From the NCBI GenBank assembly GCA_036736205.1, contig DAINMX010000292.1, forward strand, positions 1 to 7,058: a DNA stretch of 7,058 nucleotides, read 5' to 3'. Within the stretch, counting starts at the first letter, position 1; the number at the start of each line of letters is the position of its first letter. The notes beneath the pieces were generated by a model that saw only the letters and a program-made list of their open reading frames with translations, did no database searches and was not told the DNA's origin. This DNA is from XYA12-FULL-58-9 sp001798605 (lineage in GTDB: Bacteria; Myxococcota; XYA12-FULL-58-9). Position numbers and translations under genes: made by a program. Below, piece after piece: positions 1-5,799 of the stretch.

Positions 1-1361
1 TCCCACACTTCGTCCACGTAACGAACCACAGCCGGACCGCGCACATAGCCGTGCTTTGCTTTGGCTGCATAATTGGCGCGGGCGAGTTTCTGTAATGCAG
101 CGGCGACGTTGCCCCAGTTGTCGGGATCAGAACTCTCTTTGGCGGCAACCATTCTGGCGTCGGTCAAGTGTTCGGGACCGCACTCGAATGCCGCCACCGT
201 TAGACGCAACCGATCCTCCTCTTTCTGAACTCCGACAAATTGCATCTGTAAGCGGCTGAGGTAATTGACCGCCGCGGCCGTCGCCGCGTTGGGGTCGGCG
301 AGATCTGCAAATCCGAGTTCTCTCGCTTTGGCAGGCATCATGCCAAAGAGACCGCGGCCCTGATGTGAGCTCGACTTCGCGTCGAAATGGCTCTCTTGAT
401 AAGCGAGCGCTGCCAAGAGACGCCAGTCAAATCCGAACTGACGCTCTGCAGCTTTGAACCAATCGTCGTGGGCTGAGATCTTTCCTTTCTGTTTCGACGT
501 CAATTTGGCGTCGCGCCGCGGTAGCTTGCGCCCCTCCACTTCGTAGTAACGACGATACACGGTGCCGAATTCGCCCGTAGCACGAACGCGGGTGAGAAAG
601 GAGTTCACAGCATCCATCAAGTCGGTGGCATCCTTGTTGACCGCCCAGGCGAGTGGAGTCGGATCGCTGACGCGAGGACCGACCACAAGGTTGGGAAGAT
701 AGGCTCGATTCTCCAAACAGATGTGCTTGTCACATAGGGTGTAGGGAATCCGGCCGGCCGCAACTTCCTCTATGATTTGCTCCGTTTCGAGGCCTTCCCC
801 CTCAATGACGATATCAATGGGCGGGCGGCCGACAGATACAAACAACCCGCTGAGTTCCTCGAGTCGATTGAAGTATCCAGAATTACGACGCACGTGCACT
901 CTTTTGCCGGAGAGATCTTCAATGTCGTCAATCTCCGGTGTGCCCTTGCGCCACACCGCCCGCATGTGCGCCAGTGCGTAGGGCCGCGTGAACTGAACCA
1001 GCACCTGGCGCTCGGCGGTCACTGTCATCCCTGCACCAGCAATGTCACCGTTGCCCTTCTGCAACTCGGTCAGCACCTCGCTCCAACTCTCGGGTACAAC
1101 CACGTCGAGTTCCACGCCGAGCTCCGAGGCAAAAAGCGCGGCGAGCTCATAGTCGAAGCCCATGGGGCGTCCGTGCAGTACAAAATAGCTCGTGCCGTTG
1201 TTGCGGGTGAGGAGCCGAAGCTTGCCCCTTTGTCGGATGGATGCGAGGCCAACGGCAGCGACTGTCGCATTCTCCGTGACACCGAGGTGCTCCTGCGTGC
1301 CCGCGGATGGTTCGCAGGCGGCTGCGAACAGAGCAAGGATACACAGACAAGGGCTTCTCAT
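1..1361 (-). CDS. mltF: MltF-like membrane-bound lytic murein transglycosylase (solute-binding domain plus SLT domain), 3' end cut off by the window
   Basis: This gene is open from its ATG to the left edge and gives 453 residues with no stop. The start follows a good ribosome site (AGGGTGG, 5 nt before the ATG). The N-terminus is a short lipoprotein-type signal ending in LFAAAC (Cys16). Residues about 45-275 form a family 3 extracellular solute-binding domain (GKLRLLTRNN, GFDYELAALFASELGV, GDIAGAGMTVTAER). Residues about 297-453 form an SLT-type domain with the catalytic Glu323 in AYQESHFDAKSS, followed by GLFGMMP. The C-terminal run with DAR..AAK, DNWGNV and GYVRG...RYVD follows the MltF pattern. 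MltF enzymes cut the MurNAc-GlcNAc bond and leave 1,6-anhydro ends; the solute-binding domain is thought to regulate this. By comparison with E. coli MltF, probably a few tens of residues are missing. Two motifs differ from the family: GLFG where GLMM or GLMQ is usual, and AFECG where AYNxG is usual. Activity is therefore likely but not certain. The family assignment is confident. Confidence 0.9.
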   Translation of the reverse strand, partial: MRSPCLCILALFAAACEPSAGTQEHLGVTENATVAAVGLASIRQRGKLRLLTRNNGTSYFVLHGRPMGFDYELAALFASELGVELDVVVPESWSEVLTELQKGNGDIAGAGMTVTAERQVLVQFTRPYALAHMRAVWRKGTPEIDDIEDLSGKRVHVRRNSGYFNRLEELSGLFVSVGRPPIDIVIEGEGLETEQIIEEVAAGRIPYTLCDKHICLENRAYLPNLVVGPRVSDPTPLAWAVNKDATDLMDAVNSFLTRVRATGEFGTVYRRYYEVEGRKLPRRDAKLTSKQKGKISAHDDWFKAAERQFGFDWRLLAALAYQESHFDAKSSSHQGRGLFGMMPAKARELGFADLADPNAATAAAVNYLSRLQMQFVGVQKEEDRLRLTVAAFECGPEHLTDARMVAAKESSDPDNWGNVAAALQKLARANYAAKAKHGYVRGPAVVRYVDEVW

Positions 1362-1366
1362 TGGGT

Positions 1367-1373
1367 CCACCCT
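1367..1373 (-). promoter_or_regulatory. Ribosome binding site of the MltF-like gene
   Basis: On the minus strand AGGGTGG lies 5 nt before the ATG at 1361. It supports that ATG over the in-frame GTG at 1370, which overlaps the site itself. Confidence 0.6.
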
Positions 1374-1412
1374 ACCATGGGGGATGACAATGGCACCAAC
1401 ACCGTGGAATCG

Positions 1413-2480
1413 TCACAGGAGAATCAAAAAGATGAACGCGGCCAACGTCACCAAAAAGAGTGCGAAGACTCCGATCACCACCCACTGAAAACGGGGTGCC
1501 GGTTTGACCTCCTCGAGTAACTCCCCGTCGATTGCGCCCAGGAGATCCTCGCCAGCATCAGCAGGAGCGACCACCGGCTCACCGTCGTCAGCAGGCGAAG
1601 GGGAGTCATCGTCCGCCTCGTCGGGGTTGTCGTCTGTGCCAATATCACCGGCATCATTCTCACCGGCGTCATTTTCACCGGCATCCCCTTCTGCGGCCAA
1701 TGCCGTTTCGTTTCTGACTGGTGCCGTTGGGCGATGCTGCGGACGCAGAACCTCATAGCCGGGGAGGTGCAGACCCTCCGTGAGGGCCGCATCGGGATCG
1801 ATGAAGACCAAGCGGGCCGGACCCAGGGTCACCTCGTCCTTGTTGCGCAGGAGCAAACTACCGGCGACGAGCTCATCATTGACCAGAACACCGTTCTTCG
1901 AACCCAGCTCGTGTATCGTGTAACCGCGCCAGTCCCGGGTGATCTTGGCATGCTCGCGGGATACGTTCTGTTCACGAATGACCAGCTCGCATTCTTTCGA
2001 CCGCCCCACGACCCACTCCGTAAGAGAATCGACCAGCTCTAGACGTTCCCCCTCGGCCACCCCGGTGAGGACACGGAAATGGGCACAATCTCCTCCCGAA
2101 GCGAAGATCCCTTGGACAGCTTGTTCGGCAACGGCTCGAGTTCCCCCGGGATCTGCGGCGACGCTCAGCTCACCGTCTATATGGCAAGTGATGCGCACTT
2201 TCGTGAACTCGATGACATCACCATCTCGCAACACACGCTTCTCACCAGGGCTGAGGCCTCTTCCGTTGAGGATGGTGCCATGACTGGAGCGCAGGTCCTC
2301 GATGGTGAAGATTCCCTCAGACTCCTCGATGCACGCATGACGCCGAGAAACCGTGGTCAACGGTATCTGCAGGTCGGCAGAGTTGTCCCGACCGATTATT
2401 GTTTTGCCCCCGCCTGACTCATAGGCAAGGGCTCGGGGCTCTTTGTCGTCGAGCTCGATGAGGCCGGTCAATCGAATCAC
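1413..2480 (-). CDS. Tandem FHA-domain protein with acidic linker and C-terminal membrane anchor
   Basis: This protein has 355 residues counted from the GTG at 2480. FHA domain 1 (about 16-101) shows GRD 30-32, SRRHA 45-49 and SSHGTILNG 65-73. FHA domain 2 (about 134-226) shows GRS 159-161, SREHA 174-178 and GSKNGVLVN 193-201. In both, the Arg, Ser and Asn that bind phosphothreonine in FHA domains are present. A low-complexity, Asp/Glu/Ala/Pro-rich linker (about 228-325) follows. One membrane helix (about 332-354, WVVIGVFALFLVTLAAFIFL) then ends the protein, as in tail-anchored proteins, so the FHA domains should face the cytoplasm. The likely role is to recruit Thr-phosphorylated partners to the inner membrane; the matching kinase is not in this window. 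The start is GTG at 2480 or at 2486, with a stop codon just upstream. GGTAGG lies 8 nt before the first but only 2 nt before the second, so 2480 is preferred. The stop is 51 bp before the MltF-like gene. No gene name is recognised. Confidence 0.9.
   Translation of the reverse strand: MIRLTGLIELDDKEPRALAYESGGGKTIIGRDNSADLQIPLTTVSRRHACIEESEGIFTIEDLRSSHGTILNGRGLSPGEKRVLRDGDVIEFTKVRITCHIDGELSVAADPGGTRAVAEQAVQGIFASGGDCAHFRVLTGVAEGERLELVDSLTEWVVGRSKECELVIREQNVSREHAKITRDWRGYTIHELGSKNGVLVNDELVAGSLLLRNKDEVTLGPARLVFIDPDAALTEGLHLPGYEVLRPQHRPTAPVRNETALAAEGDAGENDAGENDAGDIGTDDNPDEADDDSPSPADDGEPVVAPADAGEDLLGAIDGELLEEVKPAPRFQWVVIGVFALFLVTLAAFIFLILL
1647..1691 (-). repeat. Three 15-bp tandem repeats in the FHA protein linker
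   Basis: Three consecutive 15-bp units encode EGDAG, ENDAG and ENDAG in the acidic linker (residues 264-278). The units differ by a few bases. They probably arose by slippage and may vary in number between strains; the unit keeps the reading frame. Confidence 0.75.
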
Positions 2481-2488
2481 CTGCACAG

Positions 2489-2494
2489 CCTACC
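2489..2494 (-). promoter_or_regulatory. Likely ribosome binding site of the FHA gene
   Basis: GGTAGG on the minus strand lies 8 nt before the GTG at 2480 and only 2 nt before the GTG at 2486, so it favours the shorter protein. It overlaps the in-frame TAG that closes the frame upstream. Confidence 0.45.
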
Positions 2495-2582
2495 AGCAAT
2501 GCGGCCACACCGGAACTTTCTGCCCAATGTTGCTGACAGCAGAGATCGACCCGCAGCCGGTTTTGTCGCCAAAAGGAGCGGT

Positions 2583-3221
2583 TCAATCGAGAGACATCAC
2601 TTGCTCGAGCACCTCCAACGGATCGAGCGCCCTGCCCCACCGGTTGATCTCGAAATGAAGGTGCGGCCCCGTACTGCGGCCGCTGTTGCCGACTCTCCCA
2701 ATTGCCTGCCCGGAGCGCACCCGCGTCCCCGGCTCGATCAGAACCTGGGACAAATGGGAGTAGACTGATCGGTATCCTCCGGCATGATCGATCACAACTC
2801 GGCGGCCATGCCCAGCGCACCAGTCAGCCTCGGAGATGACGCCGTTGGCACTGGCGACAACCACTGTCCCATATTCGGCATCGAGATCGACCCCCGCATG
2901 GTAGCGAACCCCTCCGTCAATGGGATCTATTCGATCGCCAAAAAGGCTGTTGATCCCCACCGCCGGAATCGGCCAACCGAATTGCAGACAGTTACAATCG
3001 ACGCCGTATCCACCGATCTGCTCGGGTTGAACAACGGTTTCATTTGTGGACGGAGTCTTGAAATCAATCGTCTGCTCTTCATAGAAGGCTGGCCCCCCCA
3101 CCGCCCTCGCCTTGTCCGCGGGCATCGTAACACCGGCAGCCCGTGGCCAGACCATCTTCCTTTGCCCACTGCCGCATGCGACCAGGGGAAGGAGAAGACA
3201 AAGGAACACGGGCGCAGACAT
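2583..3221 (-). CDS. M23/LytM-family metallopeptidase lipoprotein
   Basis: This protein has 212 residues counted from the ATG at 3221. A short hydrophobic signal with the lipobox LVAC puts the lipid-bearing Cys at 16. It is unusual in having no positive residue before the hydrophobic stretch. Residues about 83-203 are an M23 (LytM) domain. The zinc ligands are H108 and D112 (YHAGVDL) and H189, and the catalytic histidines are H156 (YSHLS) and H187 (GPHLHFE). The full set is present, so it should be an active zinc endopeptidase acting on peptidoglycan peptide cross-links from a membrane anchor. No coiled coil or LysM domain is seen, unlike EnvC or NlpD. Between the signal and the catalytic domain is a roughly 65-residue unrecognised stretch ending in a DCNC motif. 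An in-frame GTG at 3227 is the only other start, because a TAG lies just upstream; neither has a strong ribosome site. The start is 48 bp after the CoA-transferase stop and the stop is 102 bp before the FHA gene. Confidence 0.92.
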   Translation of the reverse strand: MSAPVFLCLLLPLVACGSGQRKMVWPRAAGVTMPADKARAVGGPAFYEEQTIDFKTPSTNETVVQPEQIGGYGVDCNCLQFGWPIPAVGINSLFGDRIDPIDGGVRYHAGVDLDAEYGTVVVASANGVISEADWCAGHGRRVVIDHAGGYRSVYSHLSQVLIEPGTRVRSGQAIGRVGNSGRSTGPHLHFEINRWGRALDPLEVLEQVMSLD

Positions 3222-3269
3222 ACCCACATGCTAACCAACTGGAGGCCACCCGCCAAGTATTGGGAGGTC

Positions 3270-5678
3270 TCAGATGTTTCCTGATTTCCAGGCGTAGTAT
3301 CCCCAGCGGGCGAAACTCACCAGCCACAAAAGTAGCGGCTTGTTGGTGGGATAGGGAACGATGCCGTCGCCCTCGGGTACTGGTTCCCCAATGGCTGAGA
3401 GCACAGCACGAGTGTGCGCGCCTCGCATGGGCGGTGTTTCTATGTCCACAATGGGTGTCATCGAAAATGCCAGCGGGTTGCGCACAAAGGTCAACTCCTG
3501 ATCGATGCCAGGATATTTTCGCCGATACACCATGGGTATTGGACCCCTATCCAAGCGACGGACGTCCTCCACAATGTGACGGACACTGCGATTCTCGACG
3601 AGACTGACTGTTCGACCAAAACCGGCCCGCACCACCGCGGATCGCAGCGCCTCAAGGCGATGCTTGCCGAAATAGGGTCGAGCATGGGTCAACAATTCCT
3701 CGGGGGAGCAGGTCATCGCGGCATGAACTCCTGCCGCATCCAACCAACGGCGCAGGTCATCTGCAGGGCCAGCCACGCAGACATACCCACCCTTCGTCTT
3801 AACAACGTCAGCCAGTTGCCTACGTCCTGGGTCATCGTCAACCGAGATTCCGCGCTCGATCGCACGTGCGATCAATGCCTGCCGCTGTGAGGCTGCAATG
3901 CGGTGAATCTGAAACAACACCGCAACGCTAGTCAAATGAGTGGCGACAAACGTCCCTTCCTTGTTCTGCACCTGACGGTAGAGTCCCAAAAGAGTGGCAA
4001 AGGCCCCCAACAAACCGGAGCCAATGTCGATGATAGGAGATGGCAGGAGCTTGGGCCGTCCGCCGCGGGCATAGGCGACCTGTATCCCCGTCACCGCCTG
4101 TACGACCTGCTCGAACCCAGGTCGATCTCTCCATCCTCCTTCATTGCCATAAGCATTGAGGTGGGTACAAACGAGCTCGGGGTAACGACGGTGCAGCGTA
4201 TCTGGATCAATACCTATGACCCGAGCCAAATCGAGATTGCGGTAGTTTTGAATGAACGCATCGGGCCGAAACGAATCGATGATGCTATTGAGCTGAGCCT
4301 TACCGGCATCGTCGGAGAAATCGAGAGTCATGGAGCGCTTGCCAGCGTTGAACACGAGATGGAACGACAATGCCCAATCGAGTTTTGTCAGACTCTGCAC
4401 CGACAAGACATCGGCACCGAGTTCCGCGAGCACGCGAGCGGCACACGGTCCAGCGATGATGCGAGATAGGTCGAGGACCCGGATCCCCTCGAGCGGATGA
4501 CGCAGCGGTTGTGGGCCACCTGTGCAGACGGGGATCTCCCGTTCGCTCCATCGATCGATGATCTCCCCGCTCTCGACTTGCACGCGGGGCACAACGAGTG
4601 GCGGATACTCGGCACAGGCGACTCCCGGCCCTGGCGCATTGAGCTCACCAAAAACGGGATCATCAACGATGCAAGCGTCGGTCATGCCTGCTTCAGCGCT
4701 GTCTGTGAGCCACTCGTCGATGGTACGCACTTTGATACAACAGATCTCTCTGGCAAGAACCTCCTCCCACTCATCAGCCGTACGGGTAAGGAATATCTTC
4801 TCGTAGACCTTCCGAATCTTCTTCGCCTCGGGAATGCTGGTTACCTGGCTCGGATCCCTGAGCGTCTCCTCAGACATGATGGAGCGCAGTCGCTCAACTT
4901 CTTCGACAAATCCCTCACCTTCGAGAATCTCGAGAATGCGTGTGTTGTGGGCTGGCAAAGTCACGTGCAGATAAACCCATCGCTCATCGCGGCAACGCCA
5001 TACACTCATAAATGGGGTACCGGCCATCTTCAGTGGCAAAAACCCTCTGGGTACCCCCGCCTTGACGAACACCTGCAGCACCTGAGCGCACAAATTTGCC
5101 TGATATTGTGACGTATCGACGTGCTGCCCTCTGCCCGTACGGAAGCGGGCAATCAGCGCGGCCACGACGCCGTTGACCGCGTAGAGGGCAGACATCACCG
5201 AGCCGATGGGAAAATCGTGGTACAAAGGCTTGCCCAATGGCTTCTCATAGAGAAAACCGGCCATGCCTGCAGCAGCCTCGTTGTGGGGCCCGCCCCCGCG
5301 TGGATCTCCCAATGGAAATTCTCTCAACGAACAGCTCACCAACCTGGGGTTCGCATGTTCTCGAATCCGATCGAAATCGAGCTGGGCACGACTGAGAATT
5401 CCAGGTGGCAAATTCTCGACTACGACGTCTGCCCGCCCAAGGAGCTGGAGCAGCACAGCCCGACCCTCTGGTTGTTGGAGATCCACCACAACCTCACTCT
5501 TGCCACGCGCCAACATTCCATCGAGAACGGGATCGGTGCTCGACCCAAACACCACTCGAACGACCTCGGCACCCTGTTCCGCAAGGAGCATGCCCACAAG
5601 AGGTGCAGCAATGCTCTGACCGAGCTCAACGACACGGGTACCAGCCAACAGGCCATTATCGCTTGTCGGTTGCGTCAT
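3270..5678 (-). CDS. Fused double-domain family III (CaiB/BaiF) CoA-transferase
   Basis: This protein has 802 residues, about twice the usual 380-430 of the family, because two CoA-transferase III domains are joined. Domain 1 (about 10-367) has GTRVVELGQSIAAP, AEQGAEVVRV, VVENLPPG and TGRGQHVDTS. Domain 2 (about 394-763) has GIRVLDLSRIIAGP, AELGADVLSV, NAYGNEGGWRDRPGF and the closing GAHTRAVLSAIGEP. The family moves CoA between carboxylic acids; related members are acyl-CoA racemases. The substrate cannot be told from sequence. The usual catalytic Asp sits in a 'DxxxG' stretch. It is present in domain 2 (D551, IIDIGSGL) but is Ser160 in domain 1 (IGSVMSAL). Domain 1 in turn keeps the TGRGQxVDxS motif, which domain 2 has lost (NKEGTFVATHL). 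A hydrophobic aromatic tail (about 782-802) extends past the normal end. The ATG at 5678 is chosen because GAGGTG lies 6 nt upstream; GTG at 5687 is in frame but overlaps that site. Double-domain members are known, notably in actinobacteria. Confidence 0.92.
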   Translation of the reverse strand: MTQPTSDNGLLAGTRVVELGQSIAAPLVGMLLAEQGAEVVRVVFGSSTDPVLDGMLARGKSEVVVDLQQPEGRAVLLQLLGRADVVVENLPPGILSRAQLDFDRIREHANPRLVSCSLREFPLGDPRGGGPHNEAAAGMAGFLYEKPLGKPLYHDFPIGSVMSALYAVNGVVAALIARFRTGRGQHVDTSQYQANLCAQVLQVFVKAGVPRGFLPLKMAGTPFMSVWRCRDERWVYLHVTLPAHNTRILEILEGEGFVEEVERLRSIMSEETLRDPSQVTSIPEAKKIRKVYEKIFLTRTADEWEEVLAREICCIKVRTIDEWLTDSAEAGMTDACIVDDPVFGELNAPGPGVACAEYPPLVVPRVQVESGEIIDRWSEREIPVCTGGPQPLRHPLEGIRVLDLSRIIAGPCAARVLAELGADVLSVQSLTKLDWALSFHLVFNAGKRSMTLDFSDDAGKAQLNSIIDSFRPDAFIQNYRNLDLARVIGIDPDTLHRRYPELVCTHLNAYGNEGGWRDRPGFEQVVQAVTGIQVAYARGGRPKLLPSPIIDIGSGLLGAFATLLGLYRQVQNKEGTFVATHLTSVAVLFQIHRIAASQRQALIARAIERGISVDDDPGRRQLADVVKTKGGYVCVAGPADDLRRWLDAAGVHAAMTCSPEELLTHARPYFGKHRLEALRSAVVRAGFGRTVSLVENRSVRHIVEDVRRLDRGPIPMVYRRKYPGIDQELTFVRNPLAFSMTPIVDIETPPMRGAHTRAVLSAIGEPVPEGDGIVPYPTNKPLLLWLVSFARWGYYAWKSGNI

Positions 5679-5684
5679 GGTGCA

Positions 5685-5690
5685 CACCTC
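5685..5690 (-). promoter_or_regulatory. Ribosome binding site of the CoA-transferase gene
   Basis: GAGGTG on the minus strand is 6 nt before the ATG at 5678. It is the strongest ribosome site in the window and decides this start over the upstream in-frame GTG at 5687. Confidence 0.7.
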
Positions 5691-5711
5691 GACCCCTTTT
5701 TACCATCAAGC

Positions 5712-5727
5712 GGAGATGCGAATCTCC
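5712..5727 (-). repeat. Small perfect inverted repeat in the leader of the CoA-transferase gene
   Basis: GGAGAT and ATCTCC form a 6-bp perfect stem around a 4-nt loop, ending about 33 nt before the CoA-transferase ATG. On the minus strand no T-run follows it, so it is not a typical rho-independent terminator. It could be a weak RNA hairpin, a protein-binding site, or chance. No convincing -35/-10 pair was found in the 121-bp gap (5679-5799). Confidence 0.3.
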
Positions 5728-5799
5728 AGATCGTCCCAGTCGGGCTCGGTAGACAAATCAATGCTTCTCCTCGACAACGAAATATCCAAATGGCAACGA

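Noticed and set aside
777..1520. Plus-strand frame of 247 codons
   Set aside because: It lies antisense to the MltF-like gene and the end of the FHA gene, both firmly identified by domains. Its translation has no recognisable family and poor protein character.
1413..2480. FHA protein as a type III secretion YscD-like ring component
   Set aside because: YscD-like proteins have one FHA domain, then a membrane helix and a large periplasmic part. Here there are two FHA domains and the helix ends the protein, with no secretion genes nearby.
2419..2820. Minus-strand frame of 133 codons overlapping the M23 and FHA genes
   Set aside because: It runs out of frame with two clearly identified genes. 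Its low-complexity Arg/Ser/Ala translation matches no family.
3903..4469. Plus-strand frame of 188 codons
   Set aside because: It is fully antisense to the second half of the CoA-transferase and has no recognisable domain.
5694..5701. Run of T on the plus strand as a terminator
   Set aside because: All genes read on the minus strand, where this is an A-rich run. It is not preceded by a stem in the correct orientation for a minus-strand terminator.
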